Positions 8,152 through 21,782 of a stretch of DNA of 64,000 bases are shown piece after piece. The notes beneath the pieces were generated by a model. The model made no database searches, was not told where the DNA came from, and saw only the letters and a program-made list of their open reading frames with translations. The position numbers were made by a program, and so were the translations under genes. How positions within the stretch are numbered: position 1 is the stretch's first letter; the number at the start of each line of letters is the position of its first letter. The stretch is from Candidatus Obscuribacterales bacterium (lineage in GTDB: Bacteria; Cyanobacteriota; Vampirovibrionia; Obscuribacterales; Obscuribacteraceae): contig JAIEQI010000006.1 in the NCBI GenBank assembly GCA_019747875.1, forward strand, positions 62,001 to 126,000, given 5' to 3'.

Positions 8152-10851
8152 CTACGAAGATAGCGCCTTGAGAATCAAATATGTCTTAGCGAAATCTCGG
8201 GGTAAATCGTCCTCGCCCAGCTTCGAATCATTGAACCATTTCCTTGCACCGGACATGTTACCTTGGCTAAGGTCATTAAGAGAACCTATGATCGTGACGC
8301 CGCATCGGCCCAATTTCTGTTCACGCGAATTAGGAGGCTCCTTTGCAAGCAAATCTTGGGCTCGGTCAAGACAAAGCTGAGCAAGTTCCATTTGATCTCG
8401 TTTTAGACATGTTTGTGTTGTCCAAATGAGTTCATAGTAGCTTTTGCAATCAGAAATTAGCTCTTTGGCTCTTCGCTCGTTGTTCGTTTCAATAAATAGT
8501 TCCACGAAACTATGTAGCTCAGCTGCTTCATTGAGAGGCTGTGGAAGTGACTTAAGAAGCTCTTTTAGTTCTTGCTTTTTATTCTTGCCCTGCAGTATTT
8601 CAGCTTTTATTGCATAACTGCTTTGAAGGTGCGACACGTAATAATCGTCGGCTTTTGAAAGGTCGTGCTTGTTCACAAGATCCCTAACTATGGTCTCCGC
8701 CATGTCCAAGAGATCTGTATGCCGTAGGAATTCGGCATAGGTTGAACGAGCAACAATCTTGAATCCGACGTTTTGAGAAGTATCAGAAACGTTTTTTACG
8801 AGTCCATTTGCCAGAGCAATGTAGTAAGCTGAGACCCCAGGGCTAGCTGAATTGGACGCCCGCTCGATTGCTATCATTGCTTTTTGCGAGTCTGGACGTG
8901 TGGAAAACTTGAGTATGGTATCCAAGATTCTTGTGACTCTCTTTCGATCTTTCTCAGTTCCGAGGCTCCGCAGTTGGTGCTTGAGTTCGTCTTTGTCCGA
9001 AACAGCCAATTCTTCTTTGTCTCCTTCGTTTAGCTTCAGCGATTCTGGAGGGGCGTCTTCTACTTTCATGTGGATCAGTAATTTTCTTGCTTCCTCTAGT
9101 CTTCCAGCGACGCACAGAATCTCGACACACTCGTTTAAAAGAGCATTTCGCTCCGGCGCTTTTATCTTGGGTGAACTAGTTGACGAAAAATTTCTCACTA
9201 GTCGGACTGCTTTCTCAGGCTCGTTCCTCAAAAGGAAATATTTCGCTTGAACAATCATTAGATCAGCTTGATATTCTGTGTATTCATCGGGACTGAGCGA
9301 AGGCGAGAAGGACTGATTCAGAGCTAGTCCTAGCTCGTTGAGATAGTCATGTTCAAGCAAGATTCGCGCTATTTTTACTGCCGCAGAGTTGGATTTTGAG
9401 ATGTACGCGGCCACTCTTTTGATAGTGTTTTCATCTTCCATGATTATTGCTGCACGGAGCAGCCCGGAGCTGTCCTTGCCTGCGTCTTTTTGAAGCCGTT
9501 CGTAGAGTGTTTTCGCTTTTGAAAGTTCACCTTTGTCGGCTAGAATTTCTATTGCCTTTGCTTGACAGTTGAAATGATTGATGGGACCGAATCTCTCGTC
9601 TTTCTGTCCCAGTTTCGAGGGGAGTCCGTGCTTCTCGACATTGGTCAGAATCTTTTCGAGAATCGGCAAAGCAAGCGAGTATAGCCGTTGATCAGCCAAA
9701 ATTGCTGCGTAATCATGCCATAAGTTCAGCTTTGCTGAACGAGCAATTGATTTTGGATCAGCAGACTCGACACTGGCATAAGCTTCCTTTAGGAGCTTAG
9801 TTCTTTCCACGTCGTCGCTTGCACTTTTCAGCTCTGCCAAGATGTCCTCGATTTTCCGGCTTGGCGCGACGCTCTTCGTCAATGGCGATTCAGATCGATC
9901 CAATGGGGATGTGGTTTGCATTTTGCTAACGAATAACCAAACAAGTGCTATAGCAATCACAAGAATGCTTAAGGCAGCCGAAAGAGAGTTAATTCGCTTG
10001 TTTTGGTTTCCAGTCGCTTCGTTATGTTGTTGGATGCTGGCACCATTCAAGGCGTTCTTGAATTCCAAGCAAGATTGATAGCGGTCACTGGGCGACTTGC
10101 TCAGTGCTTTCAGAAGTACACGATTCAATCCTGCAAAGCGAGGCAGCGGTTTTGCCTCTTCTGATAAGTGTGCTTGTGCAACTTGGTAAGGTGTGTCTTT
10201 TACGAATGGCGGGGAGCCACTCAACGCCTCATACAAGACGCAAGCCAGCGAGTAAATGTCGGCGCGATGATCGACTGCTTTGTTGAGTAATTGCTCCGGG
10301 CTCATATACGCAGGTGTGCCCAGAATCTCACCGGTCGCGGTTAGACCCTGGTCGCCTTTGTTGATCAATTTCGCGATTCCAAAATCGGTTAGTTTGCTGG
10401 CCTTGTTGTTTCCAACTAACAAAATGTTGCTCGGTTTGATGTCCCTGTGAATAACTCCAGCTGCATGAGCGTGAGAAAGTGCATCGCAGATTTCGGCGCC
10501 AATTCTCCGAATTTCAGTTGCCTCTAAGCTCTTTTCGCGATTGCATTGCTCTAGAGTTTCTCCATCCAGGTACTCCATCGAAATGTAGGGGCGCTCATTC
10601 CAGGTGCCGGTTGTAAGAACTTTGACAATATGTTCGTTATCTAATTTTGCGATTGCTACGGCTTCGTCTTGGAAACGCTTCACGGCATCCGCATCAGCTG
10701 CTTTCAATTCATTCAAGACTTTGACTGCAACCATCCGATGCATGGTCAGATGTTTTGCTAAAAATACCGAAGCCATCGCTCCGGTCCCTAGCAATTCGGT
10801 TACCTCGAAGATGCCGTCAATTAGTGTTCCGCTAGCTATTCTGGATTCCAT
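8152..10851 (-). CDS. Transmembrane Ser/Thr protein kinase with long TPR-like C-terminus
   Basis: PknB-type Ser/Thr kinase, 899 residues. Kinase domain residues ~14-270: Gly loop GTGAMASVF (22-30), Lys44 in VAVKVL, HRDIKPSN with catalytic Asp137, DFG Asp156, MSPEQ. A membrane segment lies at ~289-309 (SLSAALSILVIAIALVWLFV). The remaining ~590 residues are probably extracytoplasmic helical repeats of TPR/SEL1-like type. The ATG at 10851 follows an AGAGGA site by about nine bases. It has the same architecture as the kinase at 2470 but a much longer sensor part. Active-site residues are intact. Confidence 0.95.
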   Translation of the reverse strand: MESRIASGTLIDGIFEVTELLGTGAMASVFLAKHLTMHRMVAVKVLNELKAADADAVKRFQDEAVAIAKLDNEHIVKVLTTGTWNERPYISMEYLDGETLEQCNREKSLEATEIRRIGAEICDALSHAHAAGVIHRDIKPSNILLVGNNKASKLTDFGIAKLINKGDQGLTATGEILGTPAYMSPEQLLNKAVDHRADIYSLACVLYEALSGSPPFVKDTPYQVAQAHLSEEAKPLPRFAGLNRVLLKALSKSPSDRYQSCLEFKNALNGASIQQHNEATGNQNKRINSLSAALSILVIAIALVWLFVSKMQTTSPLDRSESPLTKSVAPSRKIEDILAELKSASDDVERTKLLKEAYASVESADPKSIARSAKLNLWHDYAAILADQRLYSLALPILEKILTNVEKHGLPSKLGQKDERFGPINHFNCQAKAIEILADKGELSKAKTLYERLQKDAGKDSSGLLRAAIIMEDENTIKRVAAYISKSNSAAVKIARILLEHDYLNELGLALNQSFSPSLSPDEYTEYQADLMIVQAKYFLLRNEPEKAVRLVRNFSSTSSPKIKAPERNALLNECVEILCVAGRLEEARKLLIHMKVEDAPPESLKLNEGDKEELAVSDKDELKHQLRSLGTEKDRKRVTRILDTILKFSTRPDSQKAMIAIERASNSASPGVSAYYIALANGLVKNVSDTSQNVGFKIVARSTYAEFLRHTDLLDMAETIVRDLVNKHDLSKADDYYVSHLQSSYAIKAEILQGKNKKQELKELLKSLPQPLNEAAELHSFVELFIETNNERRAKELISDCKSYYELIWTTQTCLKRDQMELAQLCLDRAQDLLAKEPPNSREQKLGRCGVTIIGSLNDLSQGNMSGARKWFNDSKLGEDDLPRDFAKTYLILKALSS

Positions 10852-10934
10852 TGCAGTTTTGTTCCTCTAGCTACCTGAAAAGTAACTGAAAACATACCGA
10901 CAGATTGAAATCGTTCTATTGGTTTTTTGCGAAG

Positions 10935-12032
10935 CTATTGCCCGGGCGTCAGAATTGCATTCCAGCCAAAATCTGCGAATTCTTTAGACACAGCTGTGGT
11001 GAAGCGCCATGTGCCTTGAGCCGTTCCTCGGCCTGTTTTTGTGAGATGGAAGTCGTACTTGCCACCCTCTCCCGGCAGTGTGATTGAACCTTCAAATCCC
11101 GTTTCGGAAATACTTGTGACTGGAATTTGATAACCCATTGCGTGGGCTTCAGTCACTCCGCTGACATTCTTAAGGGTCAAACGCATGCCCGGTCCTTTGG
11201 CCGGTTTTCCATTGTCGGCCCATGTTCCGAGCCATCCAACATTACAAATGTCGTCAGGAGGGAAGCTAGCATCGGGTCGATCTGCTTCAGGAATCATCAT
11301 GTATTTTGTGTACATCTTTATGTATTCCGCACAGCGTCCCGCTTCCACCCAAGCTTTTCCGCGCTTGACGAATTCTGCCAGCTTCTCACGCATTGCTCCG
11401 TCTTTAAGATTGCCATATACGTAACTCTTGCCTGAGCTGAAGTAATCACCGTCATGCCAAATGGTTGCGGGGTCTGTAATGATTTTTCCATTCCAGGAAT
11501 CGGCTACGATGAATTTCTTTCCCCATGTCCATGGAATGTCGGCCACCGCATACGATGGCAAATTGACAACGGGGAAATCATGCGGCTCGGTGCTTGTCAA
11601 AATTGTTGTTGGTACACCAGCTCCGTCCAGGATCTTTTTCACCAAGGATGAATGTTCGGCACACATTCCCCCTCCCAGAATCCATGCCGCTTGAGCTGAA
11701 TCGACACCTTTATGATTGCGAAGGGCGCCGATTGCTTCTGCGCGTGCTTTAAAGCTTCCCCATTTACTGAATCGGTTCCAGGCATCCACAGGTAAGGTCT
11801 GGAAAAAAGTACCCCAGCCGCTGTTCAGTACTGAAACCCGTGCTCTCACAATATCAACTGCTTTTCTTGCTCTGAGTTCGGCTTGCTTTTGAGGGTCAGC
11901 ATCAGTGATCGACTTTACTTGTGCAATAGCCTGCTCGAGTGTCTCTGGTCCGGAATATGCCATCGCAATTTGTGGAGACAACGAATACAGCAGTGTCGCA
12001 GTAACAAGTAGAATTCGCATCGCATTACTCAT
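10935..12032 (-). CDS. Exported transglutaminase-like protein
   Basis: A 365-residue protein with a signal peptide (MRILLVTATLLYSLSPQIAM, cleavage near AMA-YS). The ATG at 12032 (MSNAMRI) is chosen because AGGAG lies six bases before it; the frame is open a little further upstream. A Cys-His-Asp triad in transglutaminase-like order can be read: Cys ~124 in GGGMCAEHSS, His ~151 in EPHDFPVV, Asp ~177 in VADSWNG. The C-terminal ~100 residues look like a separate beta domain. Such folds include protease-like and cross-linking enzymes, and the reaction cannot be predicted. The family call is from motif spacing and is moderate. Confidence 0.7.
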   Translation of the reverse strand: MSNAMRILLVTATLLYSLSPQIAMAYSGPETLEQAIAQVKSITDADPQKQAELRARKAVDIVRARVSVLNSGWGTFFQTLPVDAWNRFSKWGSFKARAEAIGALRNHKGVDSAQAAWILGGGMCAEHSSLVKKILDGAGVPTTILTSTEPHDFPVVNLPSYAVADIPWTWGKKFIVADSWNGKIITDPATIWHDGDYFSSGKSYVYGNLKDGAMREKLAEFVKRGKAWVEAGRCAEYIKMYTKYMMIPEADRPDASFPPDDICNVGWLGTWADNGKPAKGPGMRLTLKNVSGVTEAHAMGYQIPVTSISETGFEGSITLPGEGGKYDFHLTKTGRGTAQGTWRFTTAVSKEFADFGWNAILTPGQ

Positions 12033-12079
12033 TACGAATCTCCTGAGCACAAAAATGTGAAACGCTTTATTTTATAAAA

Positions 12080-12178
12080 TGGCGGGGATGCGTAGGAATC
12101 GAACCTACCCGGGACGGCTTTTACCCGCCCCACAGCGGTTTTGAAGACCGAGCGCCACACCAGCAACGAACCATCCCC
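12080..12178 (-). tRNA. selC: tRNA-Sec (anticodon TCA)
   Basis: Selenocysteine tRNA, 99 bases including an encoded CCA (12080-12082 on the minus strand) and a G discriminator. The anticodon arm CGGTCTTCAAAACCG presents TCA, which reads UGA. A long variable arm (TGTGGGGCGGG...CCGTCCC) and a 5-bp T stem GTAGG/CCTAC around TTCGATT are visible. The extended acceptor stem GGGGATG pairs with CATCCCC, with a G-G mismatch at the eighth position. The layout follows E. coli selC closely. The cell should therefore decode UGA as Sec at SECIS sites; selA, selB and selD are not in this window. Confidence 0.93.
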
Positions 12179-12515
12179 GCGCTTATTCTAGCGCGATGAA
12201 ATAGTCGACGTTGCTTTTGCGCAGGAGTAGACCTTCCGAGACAAATGAGTCGATTCTCGGAGACCAGCCAGCCAAGCGCAAGTCAATACGTTAAGATGGT
12301 AAATCGATGTGAGCGAATATTAAGGGTTCTGCGACCTAGCAATAATGCGGATCGTGAGAAGAATTATTAAAAATTCATTGGTGCTTGGGGGGTAAGGGGC
12401 ACTAATACCTGAAGATTTGATTATTGGCAATATATGGAAGTGATACGATAGTTCCTCATTCTTTAAATTTGGAATGCGCTCCTTTGCTGGCATAAGCGAT
12501 TTTTCGAGGTAGTCA
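12179..12515 (+). promoter_or_regulatory. Upstream region of the rpoBC1C2 operon
   Basis: About 335 bases with no gene. No rplJ/rplL genes precede rpoB. A stem TTGGTGC/GCACTAA closes a G-rich loop (GGGGGGTAAGGG) at about 12379-12407. An AT-rich promoter-like stretch follows (TTGGCA ... TACGAT), but the spacing is not canonical. A GAGG ribosome site lies six bases before the rpoB ATG. Confidence 0.5.
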
Positions 12516-15500
12516 ATGGCTCTACAAGTTCCTGACCGCGTCAGTACTTTCGGCGTTGGTGGTTCCGGTTTTGCAAACCTTCCTGATCTGGCTGAGATTC
12601 AGAAGGCGTCCTTTCAGTGGTTCAGAGCAGAAGGTCTTGGAGAAGAACTTCGCGCTTTCAGCCCGATTAAGGACTACACAGGTAGACTAGAACTCCATTT
12701 CTTGTCTTCGTACACGTTCGAAGATCACACAGAACCTAACAAGCCAAAAACTCCTGAAGAGGCTCGTTCGATGGATGCAAGCTTCACTAAGAAGCTGCGC
12801 ATTCAAATGCGCCTTGTTAACCGTGAGATTGGTGAGATCAAAGAACAAGAAATTTACGTCGGTGATATTCCGATCATGACCGACCGCGGTACATTCATCA
12901 TCAACGGCGCCGAGCGGGTTATCGTCAGCCAGATCGTCCGCAGCCCCGGTATCTATTACAAGCGTGAAATCGACACAAATGGTAAGAGAACGTTCAGCGC
13001 GACTCTCATTCCAAACCGTGGCGCTTGGTTGAAATTCGAAACAGACGTCAACGACGTTATCTATGTAAAGATCGACAAGAACCGCAAACTGTTGGCGACA
13101 ACATTGATTCGCGCGCTTGGCTACAGCGATCTCGAAATGGAAACGCTGTTCCGTCACAAAGACTTCTTGAAAAAGACATTAGATAAGGATACGAGTAAGA
13201 CTCGTGAAGAAGCTTTAATCGAAGTCTACAGAAAGCTGCGCCCTGGTGACCCGCCGTCAGTTGCTGGCGGTCAGAGCATTCTGGAAAGCCGCTTCTTCGA
13301 TGACAAGAGATACGACCTCGGTAAAGTTGGTCGCTATAAGTTGAATAAGAAGTTGGCACTTTCCGTTCCGGAAGGTCAACGCACCCTCAGCCGTGAAGAC
13401 ATCGTTGCTGCTGTTGACTATTTGATCGCGCTCCATTACGACGAAGGTCAAGTCGATGATATCGACCACCTCGGTAACCGCCGCATCAGATCCGTTGGCG
13501 AATTGTTGCAAAACCAATTCCGCATCGGTCTGTCGCGTCTTGAGCGTATTGTCAAAGAAAGAATGACATTGCAAGATGCAGACTCTTTGACACCAGCTAA
13601 CTTGCTCAACACAAAGCCGTTGGTTGCTGCAATCAGAGAATTCTTCGGTTCATCTCAGTTGTCTCAGTTCATGGACCAAACAAATCCACTTGCTGAACTG
13701 ACACACAAGAGAAGAATCTCAGCCCTGGGTCCTGGCGGTCTGTCAAGAGAGCGCGCCGGATTCGCGGTACGCGACATCCACGCCAGCCACTACGGTCGTA
13801 TCTGTCCGGTAGAAACTCCTGAAGGTCCGAACGCCGGTCTTATCGGCTCGCTTGCTACACACGCCCGAGTTAATGAATATGGATTCATTGAAACTCCATA
13901 TAGAAAGGTAGTGCATGGCAAAGTATCCGAAGAAGTCGTATACCTGACAGCCGATGAAGAAGATCGCTATCGCGTCGCTCCTGGTGACGTGTCCGTCGAC
14001 AGTCAAGGCAACTTCCTGCCGCAAAGACAGTGGGCCTCGGAAGAGCGTCGTGAGAAGAAGCAAATCGGTGTGCTCGTTCCGGTTCGCTACAAATCTGAGT
14101 TTATGGAAACGTCACCGGCACAAGTCGACTACGTTGCCGTAAGCCCGATCCAAATCATCAGCGTTGGGACCGCACTTATCCCATTCATCGAGCACGATGA
14201 CGCTAACCGCGCACTTATGGGATCGAACATGCAACGTCAGGCTGTACCTCTGGTACAAACTGAGCGTGCCCTTGTGACCACCGGTATTGAAAAACATGCC
14301 GCACGTGACTCGGGTATGGTGGTTCTCTCTGGTGTTGATGGCAAAGTTGAGTACACATCGGCGACTGAAATTCGCGTAAGAACAAAAGACCGCTTGGTCA
14401 TTTATAAGCTCGCGAAGTTCCAGCGTTCCAACCAAGATACTTGCTTGAATCAGCGTCCGCTTGTCCGTCCTGGCGACACTGTCCAACCTGGACAGATCAT
14501 CGCCGACGGTGCTGCCACCAATGGTGGTGAGCTCGCTGTAGGACGAAATCTGCTGGTGGCATTTATGCCATGGGAAGGCTACAACTTTGAAGACGCCATC
14601 CTTATAAGTCAAAGACTCGTCTATGACGATGTGATGACGTCAATTCACATTGAGAAGTTGGAAATCGACGCTCGTTCGACAAAACTCGGTCCTGAAGAAA
14701 TCACACGCGAAGTTCCGAACGTATCTGAAGAATCGCTCCGTCACCTCGACGAAAGCGGCATCGTGCGCATCGGCTCACGCGTTCTTCCAGACGATATTCT
14801 GGTCGGTAAGATCACACCGAAAGGTGAATCCGAACACCCGCCGGAAGAGAAATTGCTCCGCGCAATCTTCGGTGAAAAGGCACGCGACGTTCGCGACAAC
14901 TCACTGCGCGTTCCGCACGGTGAAGGCGGCCGCGTAGTCGACGTCAAAGTCTTCGATCGCGAAAAAGGCGACGAACTGCCTCCGGTTGCAAACAAAGTCG
15001 TTCGTGTCTACATCGCTCAGAAACGTAAGATCTCTGTCGGTGACAAAGTTGCAGGACGCCACGGTAACAAGGGTATCGTCGCTAAGATTCTTCCGCCGGA
15101 AGACATGCCGTTCTTGCCGGATGGCACACCGGTCGACATCGTATTGAATCCGCTGGGCGTGCCTTCACGTATGAACGTCGGACAAACCTACGAAACACTG
15201 CTCGGTCTTGCAGCTTACTTGACCGGACAGCGTTATGAAGTGCCACCATTCGACGAAATGTTCGAAGCTGAAGCATCGTCCACAACGATCCACAGAGAAA
15301 TCGAAGCCGGTAAGAAAGCTACCGGTTGGGAATGGGTCGGCGGCGGCGGTAAGATTCGTCTATACGACGGACGCTCCGGTGACGCATTCGACAATGATGT
15401 AACCGTCGGCAAGATCTATATGATGAAGCTGGTCCACTTGGTTGACGACAAGATTCACGCTCGTTCAACTGGACCGTACAGCTTGGTCACACAGCAGCCG

Positions 15501-16064
15501 CTCGGTGGTAAAGCTCAGTTCGGCGGACAGCGTCTGGGAGAAATGGAATGCTGGGCGTTGGAAGCCTTCGGTGCTGCCTACTCCTTGCAGGAAATGCTCA
15601 CGATCAAATCAGACGACGTCAACGGACGTTCTAAAGCTTACGAAGCGATCGTCAAAGGCGAGAACCTGCGCCGTCCGGGTATTCCGGAGTCGTTCAAGGT
15701 ACTCGTTCGCGAACTTCAATCAATTGGACTTGATGTTTCCGTAGCTAAGCGCACCAAGGATGGTGAGGTCGAAGTCGATCTCATGGCCGAAGTCGAAGAG
15801 CCGAAACAGCGTGGTCTCAAGCGAGTCGGTGGCTTTGATATCGGTCTTGAAACTGCCATCGGTGAACTCACTGGAGCTGGCGGCGGCGTATCTGCTGCAG
15901 TAGCCCTTGGTGAACGCGACGATATGCATGAAGAAGAAATTGATTCGGAAACCGATTCAACTGATTCACCCGCCGTGGTCGCTGATACAACTGATACGGC
16001 TGAGGAAGAAGAAGTCTTCTTGGACGAAGCCGCCGAAGATGAAGAGCCAGGAATGGACATGTAA
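12516..16064 (+). CDS. rpoB: RNA polymerase beta subunit
   Basis: Beta subunit of RNA polymerase, 1182 residues, essential for transcription. Conserved blocks are present throughout: [20 protein letters not shown] in the lobe/fork region, [18 protein letters not shown] (rifampicin-pocket region), [19 protein letters not shown], and [13 protein letters not shown] and [20 protein letters not shown] near the C-terminus. The length is close to cyanobacterial RpoB. The final ~45 residues form an acidic tail ([16 protein letters not shown]) beyond the conserved core. It is the first gene of the rpoB-rpoC1-rpoC2 operon. Codon use is strongly biased and regular compared with neighbours, as expected for a highly expressed gene. 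Confidence 0.99.
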   Translation: MALQVPDRVSTFGVGGSGFANLPDLAEIQKASFQWFRAEGLGEELRAFSPIKDYTGRLELHFLSSYTFEDHTEPNKPKTPEEARSMDASFTKKLRIQMRLVNREIGEIKEQEIYVGDIPIMTDRGTFIINGAERVIVSQIVRSPGIYYKREIDTNGKRTFSATLIPNRGAWLKFETDVNDVIYVKIDKNRKLLATTLIRALGYSDLEMETLFRHKDFLKKTLDKDTSKTREEALIEVYRKLRPGDPPSVAGGQSILESRFFDDKRYDLGKVGRYKLNKKLALSVPEGQRTLSREDIVAAVDYLIALHYDEGQVDDIDHLGNRRIRSVGELLQNQFRIGLSRLERIVKERMTLQDADSLTPANLLNTKPLVAAIREFFGSSQLSQFMDQTNPLAELTHKRRISALGPGGLSRERAGFAVRDIHASHYGRICPVETPEGPNAGLIGSLATHARVNEYGFIETPYRKVVHGKVSEEVVYLTADEEDRYRVAPGDVSVDSQGNFLPQRQWASEERREKKQIGVLVPVRYKSEFMETSPAQVDYVAVSPIQIISVGTALIPFIEHDDANRALMGSNMQRQAVPLVQTERALVTTGIEKHAARDSGMVVLSGVDGKVEYTSATEIRVRTKDRLVIYKLAKFQRSNQDTCLNQRPLVRPGDTVQPGQIIADGAATNGGELAVGRNLLVAFMPWEGYNFEDAILISQRLVYDDVMTSIHIEKLEIDARSTKLGPEEITREVPNVSEESLRHLDESGIVRIGSRVLPDDILVGKITPKGESEHPPEEKLLRAIFGEKARDVRDNSLRVPHGEGGRVVDVKVFDREKGDELPPVANKVVRVYIAQKRKISVGDKVAGRHGNKGIVAKILPPEDMPFLPDGTPVDIVLNPLGVPSRMNVGQTYETLLGLAAYLTGQRYEVPPFDEMFEAEASSTTIHREIEAGKKATGWEWVGGGGKIRLYDGRSGDAFDNDVTVGKIYMMKLVHLVDDKIHARSTGPYSLVTQQPLGGKAQFGGQRLGEMECWALEAFGAAYSLQEMLTIKSDDVNGRSKAYEAIVKGENLRRPGIPESFKVLVRELQSIGLDVSVAKRTKDGEVEVDLMAEVEEPKQRGLKRVGGFDIGLETAIGELTGAGGGVSAAVALGERDDMHEEEIDSETDSTDSPAVVADTTDTAEEEEVFLDEAAEDEEPGMDM

Positions 16065-16096
16065 GAAAGTTTGATTAGCAAAGGCGCCGAACTTAG

Positions 16097-17998
<1,902 letters not shown>

Positions 17999-18048
17999 TC
18001 GTAATCCCAGTTAAAAACTAATTCGACACACAGATCACTGAGGAAGCT

Positions 18049-21000
18049 ATGGCAAGTAGTACTGACAAAAAGGTACCTTTCGAATTCATCAATACCACCG
18101 TCGATAAAAAACGGCTCGGTTCATTGTTGTCCGAAATCTATGAGAAGTATGGCACGGCGATTTCGTCCGAGCTGGCAAACTCGCTCAAAGACCTCGGCTT
18201 CAAATATGCAACCAGAGCCGGAGTCACGATCTCAATCGACGACCTTGATGTTCCGAAATCCAAGAGAGAATTGATTTCCAGCGCTGAGGAAGAAATTGAA
18301 GAAGCGCAGCGCCGTTATGAGCGTGGCGAAATTACAGAAGTCGAACGCTACAACAAAGTTATCGACACCTGGTCCGCCACGACTGACCGCCTTACAAAAG
18401 AGGTCGTCGACAATTTCGACCGCTTGAATCCTGTATACATGATGGCGTTCTCCGGCGCTAGAGGTAACATCTCCCAGGTCCGTCAGCTCGTCGGAATGCG
18501 GGGCTTGATGGCTGACTCTCAAGGTCAGATCATCGACTTGCCAATTAAGACGAACTTCCGCGAAGGCTTGAGCGTTACCGAGTACATCATCTCCTCATAC
18601 GGCGCAAGAAAAGGTCTGGTAGACACAGCTCTCAAGACAGCTGACTCCGGATACCTGACACGCCGTCTGGTTGACGTTGCTCAAGACGTTATCGTGCGCG
18701 ATCACGATTGCGGCACCAAGCGCGGCATCATCATGCAGGCAATCGCAGAAGGCGATAAGGTAATCGTCAAACTCGAAGATCGTTTGAAAGGTCGTTTCCT
18801 TTCTGACGACGCAGTTGATGAATCAACCGGTGAAATCGTTCACTCAACCAAGAAGATTGTTGATGGCGCAGCTGCCAAGAAAGTCGTTGCTACCGGCGTC
18901 AAGCAAGTCAAAGTCCGTTCACCATTGCAGTGCGAAAGCCAATACGGCGTTTGCCAACGTTGCTATGGTGCATCGCTGACCACCAATCGCGTTGTTGATA
19001 CCGGTGAAGCTATCGGCATTATCGCCGCTCAGTCAATCGGTGAACCCGGAACGCAGCTCACAATGAGAACATTCCACACCGGCGGTGCAGTTGCCGGCGG
19101 CGCAGGAAGAACACAGGTGAAATCACCGGTTCCTGGTACCGTCAGCTTCAAGATTCAGTCGCGTCAATTCCGCACAACATACGGTGACGTGGTGGAGCAA
19201 GCTACTAAAGACGGTGTCATGACCGTTACTGGCAAGAAAGAAAGCACTGTCAATATTCCAGTCGGCGCTCTTATTTATGTGAAGAACAACGCTGAAGTAA
19301 CAGCCGGACAAGTTCTTGCTGAGTACGATCCGCCGGGCGCAAAGAAAGCGTTGACCGAGAGAGCCAGCAAAGATATCACCGCAAATATCTCTGGTCGTGT
19401 CAGCTTCCAGGGCTTCCACTCAGACGAAAAACGCGATCGTCAGGGCAATATCTCACGCACATCCAACCGTCCCGGTATCATCTGGGTTCTGGAAGGTGAC
19501 GTGTATAACTTGCCGTCAGGCGCTCATGTCGTCGTCAAAGATGGTCAGGAAGTGAACGCACTCGATGTTCTGGCGGAAATCACAATCACAACCGAGCACG
19601 GTGGTGAAGTTAGATTCAACCAGGAAATCGAAACAGAAGTAGTGAAGCGTGGACGTCAAACTCAAACCCGCCTCGTAAAAGGTAAGGAAATCAACGTCGT
19701 TATCGCTTCGGTCGGCGCAGCCAATGCCAAATTGGAAGCGACCAAGCAAGGTACTTCTTGGAAGTTGGCGAAGACAAAGGAAACGTACACCATCAAGGTA
19801 GTTAATGATGAGCACGTTGAAAACGGCAAGATCATTGCTGAACTCGTTGATGACGGTATAAACAGCGTCACCAGTGGTGGTGAAATCATATACGACGGAG
19901 TCGAAACAGACGATCGCCGTGTAGTCACCAAGCCTGGTAAGGTGCTCTTCGTTCCCGAAGAAACACACTTCATCTCGAAAGATGCCAGCTTGAAGATGTC
20001 CGAGACCGGGGAGCAAGTTACTTCCGGCCAAGAAGTTGTCAAAGACGTCTTTGCCCATATGGATGGTGTCGTTGAAATCGTTGCTGATAACGATATCGTT
20101 CACGAAGTAATTATTCGTCCAGCCGATGTGATGATTCTCGAAAATATCGAAGATCTAAAAGTCAAAGAAGGCGAAATCATCGAGCCAGGCATAGAAGTTC
20201 TCCCGAACGTCAAGTTCGACGATCGCCGTGTCGTATCGTTGATGGAGAAGGAAGATGGAACAACACTTGTTCTGGTTCGCCCAGTTCAAGAGTACTTCAT
20301 CGAGCCTCGTGAAGTTAAGTTCAAGAGCCGTACCTCTGATGAGAAGATCGGCTTGCGTCCTGTAACTCAGCTTCTCTTCAGAGATCGCGAAAAGGTCCGT
20401 CACCTTCAGGGGGCACAGTTGACCAGAACCAGCTTGGTTTTGCAATTGCAAGGACAGTTGGCTCAGCTCAAGGGTACAGTTGAAATCAGCGATGAAGATC
20501 TGAACATTGTTGTCCAAGAAAACATCCTGATTCGTCGCGACAGCGATCTCAACGTCACTCTCCTGGCTGTACAACCAGGCGATGTTATCCCAGCCGGTGC
20601 GCCGGTTGCGACAACCCAAGTGCTCACCAAGAGTGCCGCGCGCGTACAACTATCGAAGGCTGACGAACGCCGCTTGCTTCTGATCACAGAAGAGCAGCAG
20701 TTCCTCCAAAAAGCAAAGGGATCGGTCAGCGTCAAGGAAGGCGATTTGATTCGCTCGAATGATCCGCTGTCGAAGTCCACTGAAAGCCAGTATTCCGGTC
20801 AAGTCGTCAAAGTAGATGGAACTGATGTGACTATCCGTCGCGGCAGACCGTACTTGATTGCTGCCGGCGCCCAGCTCCAGTGCGACGACGGTGCACTTGT
20901 GCAACGCGGCGACTTGCTTGCAACACTCATTTATGAGCGTCAAAAGACCGGGGACATCGTTCAGGGTCTTCCGAGAGTTGAAGAGCTTCTCGAAGCTCGT

Positions 21001-21726
21001 AAGCCGAAGGAAAATGCGGTGCTTGCCGAGCGCGCTGGACGCGCCAAGCTTGTCACCGAAGATGATGCAACACGTCTTTACGTTGTGTACAGCGAAAGCG
21101 TCGAAGAAGAGATCATGATCCCTGCAGGTATGAACATCATCGTTGAAGATGGCGAAGAGATAACCAAGGGTAAAGCTCTTACCGATGGACCTCCGAACCC
21201 GCACGACATCGTGCGCTTGATCGATATCGAAGCTGTTCAAAAATACCTGGTTGATGAAGTTCAGTCGGTATACCGCTCGCAAGGTGTGGAAATCGCTGAC
21301 AAACACATCGAAGTTATCGTTCGTCAGATGACCAGAAAAGTTCGCGTCGATGAGCCGGGTGATACCATCCTGCTTCCGGGCGAATTGCTCGAGCGTTATT
21401 CCGCCGAACAAGAAAACGAGAAGGCACGCAACCTCGGCACGCGCGAAGCTCAAGTGCAGTCAATCTTGCTTGGTATCACCAAAGCATCATTGAACACCGA
21501 GTCGTTCATCTCCGCAGCATCATTCCAGGAAACCACAAGAATCCTGACCGAAGCGGCTGTCGAAGGAAAGAAAGACTGGTTGCGCGGTCTCAAGGAAAAC
21601 GTGATCATCGGACGCTTAATCCCAGCCGGAACAGGCTTCCCAGGACACAGCTCCATGCCTGAAGAAGAAGAGCACGAAGAGGAAATCTATCCTCCAATCG
21701 GCGAAGGCAGCTTCACCAGCCCTTAA
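18049..21726 (+). CDS. rpoC2: RNA polymerase beta' subunit (C-terminal half)
   Basis: C-terminal half of beta', 1225 residues, starting at ATG 18049. The bridge-helix and trigger-loop region ([20 protein letters not shown], ~331-350) is followed by about 620 residues of beta-rich repeats with sandwich-barrel hybrid motif character. The conserved sequence then resumes at [20 protein letters not shown] (~968). This matches the large trigger-loop insertion (SI3) of cyanobacterial beta'. The second zinc Cys cluster (CGTKRG, then [13 protein letters not shown]) is intact. A short acidic tail ends the protein. The operon terminator follows 25 bases after the stop. Confidence 0.99.
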   Translation: MASSTDKKVPFEFINTTVDKKRLGSLLSEIYEKYGTAISSELANSLKDLGFKYATRAGVTISIDDLDVPKSKRELISSAEEEIEEAQRRYERGEITEVERYNKVIDTWSATTDRLTKEVVDNFDRLNPVYMMAFSGARGNISQVRQLVGMRGLMADSQGQIIDLPIKTNFREGLSVTEYIISSYGARKGLVDTALKTADSGYLTRRLVDVAQDVIVRDHDCGTKRGIIMQAIAEGDKVIVKLEDRLKGRFLSDDAVDESTGEIVHSTKKIVDGAAAKKVVATGVKQVKVRSPLQCESQYGVCQRCYGASLTTNRVVDTGEAIGIIAAQSIGEPGTQLTMRTFHTGGAVAGGAGRTQVKSPVPGTVSFKIQSRQFRTTYGDVVEQATKDGVMTVTGKKESTVNIPVGALIYVKNNAEVTAGQVLAEYDPPGAKKALTERASKDITANISGRVSFQGFHSDEKRDRQGNISRTSNRPGIIWVLEGDVYNLPSGAHVVVKDGQEVNALDVLAEITITTEHGGEVRFNQEIETEVVKRGRQTQTRLVKGKEINVVIASVGAANAKLEATKQGTSWKLAKTKETYTIKVVNDEHVENGKIIAELVDDGINSVTSGGEIIYDGVETDDRRVVTKPGKVLFVPEETHFISKDASLKMSETGEQVTSGQEVVKDVFAHMDGVVEIVADNDIVHEVIIRPADVMILENIEDLKVKEGEIIEPGIEVLPNVKFDDRRVVSLMEKEDGTTLVLVRPVQEYFIEPREVKFKSRTSDEKIGLRPVTQLLFRDREKVRHLQGAQLTRTSLVLQLQGQLAQLKGTVEISDEDLNIVVQENILIRRDSDLNVTLLAVQPGDVIPAGAPVATTQVLTKSAARVQLSKADERRLLLITEEQQFLQKAKGSVSVKEGDLIRSNDPLSKSTESQYSGQVVKVDGTDVTIRRGRPYLIAAGAQLQCDDGALVQRGDLLATLIYERQKTGDIVQGLPRVEELLEARKPKENAVLAERAGRAKLVTEDDATRLYVVYSESVEEEIMIPAGMNIIVEDGEEITKGKALTDGPPNPHDIVRLIDIEAVQKYLVDEVQSVYRSQGVEIADKHIEVIVRQMTRKVRVDEPGDTILLPGELLERYSAEQENEKARNLGTREAQVQSILLGITKASLNTESFISAASFQETTRILTEAAVEGKKDWLRGLKENVIIGRLIPAGTGFPGHSSMPEEEEHEEEIYPPIGEGSFTSP

Positions 21727-21750
21727 TCATCAGGACAAGAAAATAAGAGA

Positions 21751-21782
21751 ACGGGTGGTGTTAAAGCTTACCCGTTTTTTTT
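21751..21782 (+). terminator. Rho-independent terminator of the rpo operon
   Basis: ACGGGT (21751-21756) pairs with ACCCGT (21770-21775), and eight T residues follow. It lies just after the rpoC2 stop and touches the last codon of the convergent gene. Confidence 0.9.

Noticed and set aside
19516..21453. Long minus-strand frames inside rpoC2
   Set aside because: They are mirror frames produced by the biased codon use of a highly expressed gene.
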